Shown: positions 33,994 through 45,691 of the stretch, in pieces | How the letters are laid out: each line of letters starts with the position of its first letter | How positions within the stretch are numbered: the stretch's first letter is position 1 | Assembly (NCBI GenBank): GCA_946122785.1 | Contig: CAMGYJ010000008.1 | Span: 10,627,475-10,691,474, forward strand | DNA from: Linum tenue | Lineage: Eukaryota; Streptophyta; Magnoliopsida; Malpighiales; Linaceae | Reading direction: 5' to 3' | DNA: 64,000 bases | Position numbers and translations under genes: made by a program | Notes under the pieces: model-generated | The model's input: the letters and a program-made list of their open reading frames with translations, nothing else | What the model was told of the DNA's origin: nothing | The model's database searches: none

Positions 33994-35469
33994 AATTAAC
34001 CTAGTTGTTAATATTTTTTATTATGATTGCATTATTCTTTAAGGTTTTTTTTTTGACATTTTGACAAATAAACAGAACACAGCGACCGACTTCATCCTTC
34101 CATGAATCAAAAAATATTATATGTTAGGATCGCTTGCGGTCACTTGTTAGTTGGACTTGAACATTAAGTGCCTAGATGGACTACAAGTGAAAAAAAGAAC
34201 AGCTTGAAAGTGCCACTTTTCTTGTTTTCATTTCATCAAAATAGTATTTTAACAAAAACAAACCTCAAACTCATTTTTTACTCGTATAAATCAGAACCCG
34301 CTAGATGGAATGGAAAACTTACTTGTTGCTTTCTTGATCATTTCTTTCTTGAACATTGCGTGCGTCCAAAAAATACGTGGTTGATAAAGAAAATTATAAT
34401 ATGCTAGCTTCTCCTTGCTGTTGGTTGGATTGAGCTCTTCAATGAAGCTTACAATCAGAGAAAAGGAGAGAAAAGGGGAAAAAAGGGGAAACAGTGAAGA
34501 GAAGAGTGAGGAAGAACTAATACTCACATTAGTAGTTGGTCAACAAGCCACAATATATGCATGTAGTACTATCGTGTGCTCATTTTGATTTCATGGCAGC
34601 GACGGATCCAAGGGGGGACCCCGACCAGCCTTCCCCTGCTACAAAACTAGTTAGCACTTAATAAATGCGGTTTATAAGTCTGTTGGCCCTTCAAGTAAAT
34701 AAGTTAATGGGCCCCGCTTTAGCCCGGACATATGGTAAAAGTCATTATATTGTTCATACATATATAAATTATATAAAATCTCATCAAACATATGAGTAAT
34801 AACATATAAAATTATGTCAAAATAACATGTCGTACTTGGATACAACATATAGTGAAAATTCACACACACTTATATGACATCAATGTTCAAATGTTTAACT
34901 TAGAATTCCAAAGATTGGTTTATGCGAAAAGCAAAACCGGAAAATAAGCACATCTTACAAACCAAAGGAAAAACGCCATCGTTTGACCTCTAATCCGATA
35001 CCTTGTAGCGAGTCGACCCGACGGGTGTGTATAGCCCATTTTTCTCATCGGGTCAGGGTCAAAGCGGGCCAACCGGAGGGTCGAACCGCGGGTTAACAAC
35101 CTTGGCACTTATAAAATTTTCGTGTTTAACTGTTTAAATTTTTCGTGTTTAGGTGTTTGGCCCAGTGCTATTTACAAGATGGTCCTGTATCATTTGGTAA
35201 TAAGATTTTGTGTAACTATGACAATGGTCCAGATGAATATATCCAAATCACTACTCTAAATTCTAGCCCCAACGATTTTCCTTAAAAAAACAATGACACT
35301 AAAAATCCAAAAACGTAAAAGAATAAAAGCATAAATTTTCATTGACATAAAAAATCTCTAAACTAAAGCTCACCATCCCCTATCAAAACTCAAAAAGTTC
35401 TCTTGATCCCCCCAAAACAAAATAAGAATAAGGAGACGAATGGACCCAGAATGAATTCCTCTGCAAAGT
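33994..35469. other. intergenic, AT-rich with repeat traces
   Basis: No gene is supported. 34597-34760 (GCGACGGATCCAAGGGGGGA) and 35010-35100 (CGGGTCAGGGTCAAAGCGGG) look like generic plant interspersed-repeat sequence, but I found no ends. Confidence 0.45.
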
Positions 35470-36003
35470 TAGAAGGTAAAACAACATTTTATGATCAATT
35501 GATTATGCATCTGTGAAGATACTTCATCATGACATCTTCTCAAGTACCAAATGAAAAGGCGAAACCGACGTAACAAATCTGAAAAGTTGCAGACTAAAGA
35601 AGTCCCTTCTAATGAAGGTCAACCATATTTCCAGTCTTTTGATGAAGAAAATATTTACAAACTTTTTGAAGAGTTTTATCCTCGAGATTATGAAGGTATG
35701 AGATGAATTGTTTGAAGAATGAGCTAGGATATTATGTCGCTCATGTAGTTTCTCCCCTCACAAAATTACTAGAGAAGCTTGTGGAAACAAGGATGATACA
35801 TGATACAAATTGATTTGTCGACTGATTCGTATAGTGTCAACGTTGTCCCATTTCAACGTCTACTAGAGAGAGAACATTTTAAACAATGGAAGGTGTGAAA
35901 ACTTATTTGCACAATAAAATGAGTGACCAATTTCTCGCTGATTTCTTAACTATTTTCTTTGATGACAGTATGCTATTGGTACGGTTGAAGACTCGTTATT
36001 GAT
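35470..36003 (+). pseudogene. hAT-type transposase relic
   Basis: Near 35550-35700 one frame reads EGQPYFQSFDEENIYKLFEEFYPRDYEG. Near 35860-36000 another reads GVKTYLHNKMSDQFLADFLTIFF preceded by a stop within ERTF. The latter fits the C-terminal hAT dimerisation region, usually SxMKxxKTxLRNxMxDxxL. Stops and frame changes separate the parts. It could belong to an autonomous relative of the miniature hAT elements nearby, though no linking ends are seen. Confidence 0.55.
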
Positions 36004-37212
36004 GAATTTGCTAAGTTAAAAGACCGTTCTTTACAATTTTCACTGTAATGAACACTATAGTTATTATATTTTTTTTTATAATATCTAATTCTTTATCAAA
36101 TGCGGCCCAGTGCTCTACTATATACTAGATCTGTCGTTGTTTCATAGCCCAACTAAAAACACAAAGCACACTTTCGTATTGTTCCTCCTGCTCATCACAC
36201 AACTCTTCATTTCACATAATGTCCCAACTAAAACAATCATTCCGAAGAACACTTTGCTAACTTGGAACAGAATAAGAAAAGAAAATCCAAAATATTTCAA
36301 CCTTGTTTCTTTATCCTTGATATCAACTAATTGCTTAAGGGGACATGACGGGTTGTGGCCAAGTGGGCTTGATTGATTTCATTGCTGGTGAAATGTTTGA
36401 TTTAATGAGAGTTCTATATTTGGCGTTGTTGTTGGCTCAATGACAGAGGATCAGTTTGGGAGAAGATAAGCTTTTATGTTTTCACTTGGGTTGCTCGCTC
36501 AATCCAATTGGTGTGGAGTGGCCACCACTTCCAAGTTTGCAGACAATAATCTTCTTTACTCTCTTCCACAAGTATACACACAAATATCAGTTGCTTCCAT
36601 AGCTCATGTTTAGAAAAGAATGTTTTCTGTGACACCACTTGCACTAGACTTGCTTCTTTTTCTTATCTCTGTTGACTGCATTCACCTATTCTCAATCCAG
36701 TGCCTGCACTCAGGAGAAAGGATTATGGCAATACCAAAATGTTGTATCCAAATTACATTGAAACCAATTCCGACCTCCAATATAAGGTCCAGGACTAAAT
36801 CCCATATGTTTCTCAATATAAATTGAAGTTCCTGTTTTTATCATTTTCCACCCAGCTTTGTGTTGATTCGGTAACCAAAAACAATGCAAGACCTCCGTCT
36901 TGGTCATGTCTCAACTCCTACAATCGGAAAGACAGCTGTGGTGAACACTCAATTTTTAACCACCCATTTGACAATTTAGCTGCTTCATTTGGTCAAGTAA
37001 TTGAAGCAATTGATTAAAAACATTGCTAGGAAGAACTTGGTTCGTTCCAACATTCAGAGATTAGAGAGGACGCTAGGGCAAATGCTTAATTGTCCGGATT
37101 TATAATGAACTTCCTAGAAGGGTAGTTTTCCTTCATATATTCAGGCATGTAACCCTTTCAATAGTCATGTTCTGCATCTTCGTAACAAGAATTCCTTTTC
37201 TCATCTTATCAC
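36004..37212. other. intergenic
   Basis: AT-rich, with short open frames only (36110-36376, 36620-36826 plus; 36710-36907 minus). None has a recognisable domain. Confidence 0.45.
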
Positions 37213-38032
37213 TAGGGGTGTTCAAACGGTTTGGTTACCATGGTAACCATTTTAACCGGTACTATTTGGATAATTTGGTTTGGTTAATTTGGATAATTGG
37301 TTTGGTTTGGTTAATTTGGATAATTGGTTTGGTTTGGTTTCAGACACTCCTAACCAGTCAAACCAAATTAACCAGTTGAATAATTAGTCATATATCTAAC
37401 ATATATTATATACACATACTTAATACTTTGCATAACCACTCAAGAGATAACGTTCATCCCTTTTAGACTCATAAAATATAAAGCGCAATATTGCTCATAT
37501 AGTGTATATTTGTATATGTAAAATGTAGACCACAACATATGGACGCCTAATTTGGATAAATTTCATACATTATGATGGATGAAAACTTGAAAGGAAGGTC
37601 ATTTCCAGCCTATGATAATTGCTAAGAGACTAAGTCAATTTACACAAACACAACAATTCATTAACCCATACCATTGTCATAAATTTTTGTTAGGTGAATA
37701 CTTCTATACTAATCGTAAGATAATTGTCTTAGTTGCATGTATTTTTGTTAAGGGTCAACTATAACTACGTGTTGATTGTTATGTTTTATTCATTATATAA
37801 ATTGCGAATTGTTGCATTAACCGGAAAATTTTCATCGTCAATGATAATATGATTTTATATTGGTTAATCTGGTTAACCAATAACCAAACAGATTAAACTT
37901 TAGTTTGGTTAATTTGGTTGTTGTATTAGTTTAGACAGTTTGGTTATGATATTGTATTATATGGTTAATGGAATTTAGCCTTATTTGGTTTGGTTATAAG
38001 TTATAACCATGGTAATCATTTGAACACCCCTA
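37213..38032 (+). mobile_element. hAT-type miniature element (TAGGGGTGTTCAAA family)
   Basis: The element is 820 bp with inverted ends TAGGGGTGTTCAAA and TTTGAACACCCCTA and a perfect 8-bp target duplication CTTATCAC (37205-37212 and 38033-38040). GGTTTGGTTA-type repeats lie just inside both ends. It has no coding capacity. The end sequence differs from the 30238 and 48242 elements, so it is a separate family. Confidence 0.9.
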
Positions 38033-38040
38033 CTTATCAC

Positions 38041-39239
38041 AGGTGCTAGAGTTGAGGGGGGACAAGAAGTAGACATCCATATTATCTTGGTAGAAACAAT
38101 TATTGATAGTGGATCGTAATTAGCAGCCAATTCGGGTGTTGTGGTTCCTAAAGTAGAGTTCAATGATCGACGAAAGTATTTTTGCAATGCTACTTCGCGA
38201 AAAGTTCTGAACAAATACCACATATAGAAAGGTGGCAGGTGGATTCTGGTGGTTACAGCTTTTTGTAGTATTTTTGCAATGCTACTTCGTGAATTTGTTT
38301 CTTCAACACTATCTACCATCATAGCACAATTCATTAGCTAATGACACTGTTTCTTTGTCAAAAGAGAGTGGAAATAATGATGTAGTTGAAATCTGGAAGA
38401 GTTCCCCTTGACCCGTTACAACTTATAAGTAATATATATGATTGGAATGTTCTTTACCTGTTGCGGTCACAATTTTGGTTTTTGATTGCTTATATCCTTA
38501 CAGTGTGTGTAGAGCCTGATTCTGAAGTTTGACATTCTCTTTGCCGTGGATATGTGTATTGCTATGTATAATTGCATTACTTGATTAAGCTGCAACCTGC
38601 TACCAATTATGATACATTTACTTCGCAGTCTATTTAAAAGTCCTTAGTATCAATCTATTCTCATTATGTATGATGTTGTTGGAACAGGTTTGTGAAGATG
38701 CCATGATTTGAATGAATTTTGCATGGAAAATTTGGAATCAACGGCTAGTAATGATCTCCAATCTGATTTTGCTTTCATGGTTAGTCAGAACTCAGTATGG
38801 ACAATTTCAGTTCCTAGGATCCAGACGTAACTTCTTCCTTTCATGTCATGGTTTATTGCAATTCTAATGAATGAATTTTCTTTGGTAGTTTTTCGGTATT
38901 GTTTAACATTTGATTAGAGTTCCCTAGTGAATTTCTTATTTTCAATCATTATGTCAGTCCTGCAGCTCCTTGATGTTCCACACAGAGTTTCTTCTCGGCC
39001 CATTACTATTCCTTGCTGTCTTTCTTGAACTTCACTAGTTTGGAATGGGTGGAAAACACTGCCTCCTACAACTTCCACTTTTGCTCTACCACCAGTGGTT
39101 TTATCACATTGACAATTTCCAACATCACTAGAGACTTGCTCAAAGAAACATAGATTCCTCAAAGACTCGGAAAGCGCAGAAGAAAGAGTGGAAACCTCGA
39201 ACGACAGTTATCTTTTGCATTTGAGATACAGAGGAGTAT
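38041..39239. other. intergenic
   Basis: No gene is supported. GTATTTTTGCAATGCTACTT occurs twice (about 38176 and 38265). Confidence 0.4.
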
Positions 39240-39535
39240 GGCATGGTTCTACTCTTTCCTCCCCGTCATTTTATCTTAGTTATGTGTGCATGTGGCATAA
39301 GTAGAAGGAAAAACATAACCTACTGCTCTAAACATGCAGGTAAGATCAACTAAATGGGTTGAAGACAAGAACCTAGGCGTGGCATGGTCTCTACTCTTTT
39401 TTTGTTTTGTTTTGTTTTTTTCATTCTATCTTGGTTATGTGTGTGAATGTGGCATATGCTGAAGGAAAAGCATAACCTACTACTCTAAACATGCAGATAG
39501 GTTCAACTAAATGGGTTGAAGACAAGAACCCAGGT
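39240..39535 (+). repeat. tandem duplication, ~141-bp unit
   Basis: GGCATGG starts copies at 39240 and 39381. Both contain AAGCATAACCTACT-like sequence, CTCTAAACATGCAG and ACTAAATGGGTTGAAGACAA. The second carries a longer T-rich insert. Confidence 0.75.
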
Positions 39536-39785
39536 GTTGAAATCAAAAGTGGTGGCATAGTGTGAGCGGATCTCTTGACCATTAAAAATGAGAAACAAAA
39601 GTATTGGTGAAGAGAAACCTCTTGGACATTGAAAATAAGCAACAACAGTATTGGTACAGTCCATGCGCTTTCATTTTCTTTATAAACTTCATCGTCTCTG
39701 TATTTGGTGCACTATATGTCACTTGATTGTGGTTGGTGCTTCTCCACATATAGTCTATTAATTGATTGGTTTCAGTCATCATTTG

Positions 39786-40081
39786 CGAGAAACATGTGCT
39801 TCATTCATCATGATACTCAGGCAGCCAACGTACTCTTGGATTCAAGCTCAAAGCCAATGTACTTTACGCAAGCAGGGTGATGGGAACTTTCGGGTAATGT
39901 TCTAAGAAGTTTTTCTTTTTTGAAGTGGAGAATATTATAGTAAACTCTTCTGAACTCAATTTGTTCATGCATTTGCTTTGTTTTTATGTAGATACTTGGC
40001 TCTCGAGTATGCTTCAAGTGAAAGCTCTCTGACAAATTCGGTGCATTATCCTTTGGAGTGATGCTTATGGAGCAGATTAAG
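39786..40081 (+). pseudogene. PERK-like receptor kinase relic
   Basis: Three kinase landmarks appear in order across changing frames. FIHHDTQAANVLLDS corresponds to the HRD catalytic loop with the arginine replaced. RVMGTFG is followed directly by a GT donor, as in PERK genes. After an intron comes YLALEYASS and, shifted, KLSDKFGALSFGVMLME, corresponding to YLAPEYASSGKL and DVFSFGVML. The DFG region is destroyed and the frames are broken. The family call is inferred from these motifs. Confidence 0.6.
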
Positions 40082-41709
40082 TTTCGTTGCTTCATCTTTG
40101 AGTTTTCATATGCGGAGCAGGCCTTCCAGTTACTTCAGAAAAGATAATCAACTTCATTGTTGTATCGTTGTTATGGGAAAGGTTAGTACAGTCACGAGTC
40201 AACTGTGACACTCATTTGATGATTGAACTTCCTCAAAAATTTTAGCCACCAAAGCAAGTGATAACTTCTGCTCCATGCTTCCATATAAGGAGTCAAGTCC
40301 ACCCAATGTTGGGAAATTCGATATATTTTGAAGAGGAAGGAAATGCAACAGGACTTTACATCATCCAATTCATATCTAGCAGCTTCGACTGGGAGTTTGG
40401 ACAGTTCTTGCTCAAGCAGAAAGTTGCAACTTGCAAGTGACATTGACAGTTTTGCTGAAAGATGTTAAATACATTTAGCTATACTCATGGAGTCTTTTGA
40501 GTTGATTACTTAGCTGCAGATCAATGAAAGTCACTTTATAGTGGTCCAGTATGGTCAATTTGTATTAGAGAAATGTTGTCATTAAGGATTATACTTAAAT
40601 GCAGTCGAAATGTTGAAAGAGGCAGGAAAATAATCCTAACTTCAATTAGTACTCTAATTTTGGGTTATATGACAAAAAAAAAAAAATCAAACCCAACGTT
40701 AGATTCTCATGGTCCTTGGATTTCAAATCCTATAAAATAGTTTATGCATCATATGAACTGAAGGACACATAAACTACGGAGAGTAATAAGATTTTGGTTT
40801 CAGGTTTGCCTATTTGGTTTTGGAAAATCACCAAGTGATGGAGCATGTATGTCAAAGGTGATATTAGAATTTATGTTATTTGCTTGGTAAGTGTTTATCG
40901 ACTCTGTGATTTTAGGTTGTATTGAACTGGACGAGAATGCTAAATGGATATTGGTCAATATTATTTGAGATTGAAGAGTAACCGATAACGAGTGACCGAA
41001 AATGGGTTTCTAACTTCAAAATGTGATTACTTTTCAAGGTAAAACTCAAATAATGTCGGTCCAATGAAAGTATTAACTAATTGCGCTCAAAGAAACATTA
41101 TTTGTTCAATGACCTTGGTCTCATTACTCATGAGTTGGCTACAAAAGATAACTACATTTTAGTACCTTTCAAGAGCCATTATGTTCTAGAGTCGGCCATC
41201 TTCTCTCCAGTATTTGCTTAGTGTCCTTGGTCCTATCAGTTGGCGAGAAAAATCTAATAGTAACAGATTAACAGTACATTCCAATGACCATTATGGCCTA
41301 GAGTCGGATCTATTCTCTTCCGTATTTGGATTTAGCTTCTTACATAGCCTTCCTTTGGAGATTCTATAGCACATGGATTTTATGTCTGTCTCTATGTGGG
41401 TTCTGCTCGAGAATTCAGAGTGGTGTCGAAACTAGCAGGCTCAATCTTATTATGAGTTTGCTTAGGTATCCTTATCAATTAAGTGTTTACTTCCATTGTC
41501 AGTAACATATCTTTTTGGGCAGAGTACTTCAGTGAGTTTTGTCCCCATATTTTTTTCACTACTACAATTCTTTGTACACGCGTTGAATGTTGCTATCCTT
41601 TACAACTAAAGATAGCTGAAATTTTACTACGACAATGTGGGTGTGGATTGATTTTATGTCTAAAGTCTATTTCTCTTATTATTATATTGTTTTTAAATAT
41701 ACTATGTTC
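40082..41709. other. intergenic
   Basis: No intact gene. A diverged local duplication is visible (CATTATGTTCTAGAGTCGG near 41178 and CATTATGGCCTAGAGTCGG near 41289). Short open frames such as 40192-40443 minus lack recognisable domains. Confidence 0.4.
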
Positions 41710-41747
41710 CTGCGGCGTAACTGCCTAACTGGGGGTATTGATACTAG
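41710..41747 (+). mobile_element. second Helitron-like 3' terminus
   Basis: GCGGCGTAACTGCC, then GGGGGTATTGATACTAG and a T. The last 16 bases (GGGTATTGATACTAGT) match those at 31105-31120, suggesting two copies of one family. No 5' end was located. Confidence 0.5.
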
Positions 41748-42733
41748 TATCAATAATTATCCCATGCCATATTCCATGTGTAGTTAGGGTAGACTAGGAC
41801 TGGAATTGTGCTTTCTTTCTACACATGTACATGCAGTGATAGATGATGCAATTCTGGGTTTATCAACTTTGATTTTAAGCGAGTAATTGTGTTTGTGTGA
41901 AGATGGAGAATGTCATTTACTAGAATCAGTGGTCAGATTATTTTAGGTGTGTACGTTGACCTCTTGACTTACTAGAAGCACTGGTCATGATGCGTCGAGA
42001 TTATAGCAGTATAGATTTTCCTTTTTATCAACAAAGTGTTTTTTATCATAAATATAACTAGGCGCATGTATATTCTTATACTTTTTTTTATAACAAAATC
42101 CTTATTATAAAAGAAAAAGGAAATTTGCACCATTATAAAAAAAAAAAAAAAATTTGCATGTTTATTCTTAAAATGGTGACATTTTGGTCTATAGTGCTCC
42201 CTTCCTCCTAGTTTTTCATGAGTTAACATACTTGAGGGTGATGGAGTTGCCTATACATCACAAACGTGCTACTCGGTTGTGTCTAAACTAATCTAGCATC
42301 GGTTGGCTTGGAAATTGGACTACTAAGGGACTAGAGCTATGAATGAGAGATGTAGCAGTAAAGCTGCTTGAAGAGCTGTGAAACTTAGCTCTTCGTGTGT
42401 CATTATTGTGAAGTTGTAACCAACCAAAAGAATCCCCCACCACGAGGACCAAGAAAGGCCACCCACCATCTTATTCTTCACCACCATCACCATTAAATGC
42501 TCTTCCTCCCTTTCTCTCTCAACTGCTTGTTAATCACCAAACCCAACCCCAACTGACCCAAAAATTCATTATGAATCCAATCCAAAAAGGCCAAAGCAAT
42601 CACATTAGGCATGTAGCTACATCTTGAGCCAGCTACCATAACACCAGAAACCACCCAACACCTGTCTCTCCTTCCATATAACCTCTCTCTCAACTCCTCT
42701 CCTTTCCATTGATCAACTTCCCTCTAAAAAACC
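41748..42733. other. intergenic and leader of the small basic protein gene
   Basis: AT-rich, with an A-run near 42137-42151. From about 42480 the sequence becomes C/T-rich, as in plant 5' leaders. No other feature is seen. Confidence 0.45.
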
Positions 42734-43168
42734 ATGGAGTCTTTCTTCCCCAGGAGGCTCTCCAGCTACCAGAAGCTGGACTACGGTGGTGAAGAGTCAC
42801 AAGATGGAGGAAGTATTGGCCATTTTGATGGTAGTTTCATTGGAAGGCCAACAGCTAGGAGCAACTTGTTCAGGTTCAGAAGGGTGCAATGGAGGCGGAG
42901 GAGAAGGAGATCACCATCATCACCAGGCTTCATCAGGGTCAAAGTTTCGAGCTTGATTAGGAGGAAGAGAGTGGTGATGAGGATGGTTAGAGCTTCCATC
43001 AGGAAAGTGCTGAAGAGGTTGAAAGAAGGCCATGCTCATTTTGGTGATCTCTTTGCTGGGAACTATCTCTTCCTGCAGATCAATCCCACTTCTTTGAAGT
43101 CCTTGCAGAAAAGTTACAATAGTACTCCTCCTGGTTTTCACTTTAGCCCCAGGATTCCTCAATCATGA
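42734..43168 (+). CDS. small basic plant protein of unknown function
   Basis: A single-exon frame of 144 codons starts MESFFPRRLSSYQKLDYGG, with ACCATGG around the ATG, a strong plant start context. The middle is very Arg-rich (WRRRRRRS, LIRRKRVVMRMVRASIRKV), which could be a nuclear signal or a nucleic-acid-binding surface. The tail is hydrophilic and Ser/Pro-rich. I do not recognise a domain. The C/T-rich leader, clean stop and AT-rich 3' flank support a real gene. Small intronless proteins of this kind are common in plants and often stress-responsive, but no function is claimed. Confidence 0.7.
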   Translation: MESFFPRRLSSYQKLDYGGEESQDGGSIGHFDGSFIGRPTARSNLFRFRRVQWRRRRRRSPSSPGFIRVKVSSLIRRKRVVMRMVRASIRKVLKRLKEGHAHFGDLFAGNYLFLQINPTSLKSLQKSYNSTPPGFHFSPRIPQS

Positions 43169-44020
43169 TTGAGATTTGAACATCTTTGGTGTTTGTTGAA
43201 ATTGGTTCGGTTTTAGTAGTCTGTAGTCATTACATGGTGTAATCTTCTATCTGTGTCAAGTGTAATTTACTTTCTAATCTAATGTTTCTCCTCTTTTGAA
43301 ATACCTTCTTTTCTGACTTTCCCCATCTGTAATCCTTCTGATTTCATTGGACTGGGTAGAAATAAATGGCTGACTGAATTCAGTGGTGTCTGAATGTACT
43401 GATTTTGAAAGTTCTGTGATTTATTACATGAGGAAGAAGTTATGTACTTTTACTTCTTAAGGCAAATATAAGGAGTTGATATTTGGTGGGTATGCAGTGT
43501 ATTTGGCAGAAAGAATGGCGCTAGTTAATGGGCCAGTTCTATATTCTTCTTACTTGTCCTGTACCAGTCACCATTCCTTTATGCTCCATGTGAGGTTGCA
43601 TGGCTGAATGAGGCATGGGGTTGTAGAAAAATACCATGCATTTGCCCAACTGGGTATGATGATATGGACCCATCTGGTTTTCTGGCATCCATGTGCATCC
43701 GTGCTTGCAGTTTTCCAGTTGATGGTAATTTACACAGGAGGTAATCGAATTCAAGGGAATCTTACATTACAACTTAGTTTCGTGTATGCATTTGGTCATT
43801 CAGCTGATACAAATCCCTTCGGTTAATCACTCTTGCTGCTCGAAGATCTCGATCATCATCTTCGATCATCAGGTCGATCGTATTAGAACTTGGACCGTCC
43901 AAGTCATTCATAGCTACAGAGATGGTGACTTTATATCTTTCCAAGCTAAGTCGTACAAACCTCATACAGAATGGTTTGAACTTAGTAGCTCTCTAAGCTA
44001 GATACTAAGTCAGCATCCAG
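43169..44020. other. intergenic between small protein gene and B3 cluster
   Basis: Contains the 3' UTRs of both neighbours. Open frames (43539-43754 minus, 43608-43826 plus) have no recognisable domain. Confidence 0.45.
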
Positions 44021-44256
44021 TTACATTGACCATGGAGCTTCAGCCAATTTTGTGAACCTCACCTCAACATCCTCCTCATTTTCCAATCTCTCTATCTCTT
44101 CATCAATCCTCTTCATTCTACCCACCGATTTCTCTAGTTTCGCCTTCAACGCCTTCACCTCCTCTCCCACTTCAACTCTCTCAGTCTTCAAGTTCTTGCA
44201 CCTATTGGCATGGTCAGAAAGCCCTATGAGCTGCCTCAACCTGGTGAGTATGAACT

Positions 44257-44637
44257 TGTAGGAAACCTATTTCTAGGGTCCTAACGTTTGAATGATAAGA
44301 TTGGGAATTGATAGATATTTAGGGATTGAGATAGAATTGGGGAAGAACAGAATTGGGAATTAGGGATTTAGAAGAGGAAATTGGGGATCGAGGAGAAGAA
44401 TGGCCGTCGGCCTAGGGATAGATGACGAAATTGAGAGAGATTAGGGTTTGAGATACTGTTATGAATAATTGATCTTGCCTCCTCCTGAATAAAACGCAAA
44501 GTACATATTTATAACGAAAGATAAGAAAACCTAATACTAAACCTAATTCTACTAAAAGACTACTAACTATATTTAATAAAACCTAATAATAATGATAATA
44601 TAGAAACTCGTTTTCCTTAGAAAACGTGTTTCTAACA
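44257..44637 (-). repeat. 3' LTR of element in B3 gene 1
   Basis: 381 bp. On the plus strand it starts TGTAGGAAACC and ends TTTCTAACA, identical by eye to the copy at 45692-46072. Confidence 0.93.
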
Positions 44638-44700
44638 TCCCATCCCCCTTGAGACCAACCTTGCCCTCAAGGTTGATCAGCTTGACCCATTTCTTCAAGT

Positions 44701-45615
44701 CTACCGTGCAATCCACGTCTTGCCTCCTCCATTCTTGCGCTTTCTTTTCTTCCAATCGTGCTCCACTACTCGAATGAAGCCCACTTCATATAAAAGTGAT
44801 CTAACCAAGGGGCCCATTTGAAGCCCAACTCTTTCTTGAAGACTTGACTCATCTGTTCTTCGAACCCAGCTGTTCATTTTATTATTGAGCCCGGACCGAA
44901 TTACTTGTTCGGCCCATCTTTGTTGGTCTCCTTTTAGCACACACCCATGCCCCTTCTTAGCCCAATTATTTTGTAGCTGCGGCCCAATCTGCAAATCCCT
45001 TTGGCCTAAAACAAGCCCATCCACTCGGCCCAACTGAAAGTGCTGCTCCTGTTCTGCTCTTTGGCCCAAAGAAGGCAAACTAGGGTTTGCAAGAAGAGAG
45101 GTGGCTCCCTCTTCTGCGTCACCCTCCGCCAGCCGCGTCCTCCCTTTCTCCGCCCCCTGCACTCCCTCTCCCGGCGGTGCCGCCATCTGTTTGGCCTGCT
45201 CGTCGGTCAGGAACAGGGGACCACCGCCCTCTTCCTCCGTCTCTCTCTTTTCTTCCGCCGGACGAAACTCCTTCTCCGGCGGTGCGTGGGAAAGCTCCCC
45301 GCCGTCTTCTATTTGCGCGGTCCGCGACCCTTCGGACAGCCCACGACATCCGATTGCGGCGGGCACCACGGGGCGCCGCTCGGCCCTCTCCTCTCCCATG
45401 CGCGGCGCGGCCTCGACTACCGCGGGGCGCTGCTGCTCGGCCCGACCTCCTCCAGCGCGCGGCGCGGTCTCGGCTGACGAAGGAGGGGGCGCGATTGGGG
45501 CGGCGCCAGACAGCTCGACCGCCGGCTCTTCGGGCAGCCAACGGCGGCCGATGCGACGGGCTCTGTCCCGCAATTCTGCCCACGACAGGTTCGAGAGCTT
45601 TGAAGAGCTCATCAT
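44701..45615 (-). CDS. internal ORF of non-autonomous LTR element
   Basis: An uninterrupted frame of 304 codons rich in Glu, Ala, Arg, Gly and Pro, starting MMSSSKLSNLSWAELRDRA. There is no zinc knuckle and no recognisable gag domain. An overlapping frame (45119-45664) starts nearer the primer site with STGDDFYNWFDDELF. GC content is much higher than in the LTRs, as in the TR-GAG element. It may be a gag-derived remnant or simply a GC-rich spacer; translation is unproven. Confidence 0.45.
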   Translation of the reverse strand: MMSSSKLSNLSWAELRDRARRIGRRWLPEEPAVELSGAAPIAPPPSSAETAPRAGGGRAEQQRPAVVEAAPRMGEERAERRPVVPAAIGCRGLSEGSRTAQIEDGGELSHAPPEKEFRPAEEKRETEEEGGGPLFLTDEQAKQMAAPPGEGVQGAEKGRTRLAEGDAEEGATSLLANPSLPSLGQRAEQEQHFQLGRVDGLVLGQRDLQIGPQLQNNWAKKGHGCVLKGDQQRWAEQVIRSGLNNKMNSWVRRTDESSLQERVGLQMGPLVRSLLYEVGFIRVVEHDWKKRKRKNGGGKTWIAR

Positions 45616-45691
45616 CGAACCAGTTGTAGAAATCGTCCCCGGTTGAGAGTTGTGGTGAACTCAATTCTCGAAACCGGGCTCTGATACCAAA

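Noticed and set aside
34597..35100. Possible transposon ends (GCGACGGATCC..., CGGGTCAGGGTC...)
   Set aside because: Familiar plant repeat flavour, but neither inverted ends nor target duplications could be found.
45040..45664. Overlapping plus and minus frames inside the B3-inserted element
   Set aside because: High GC removes stops in all frames. Only the 304-codon frame in element orientation was kept, at low confidence.
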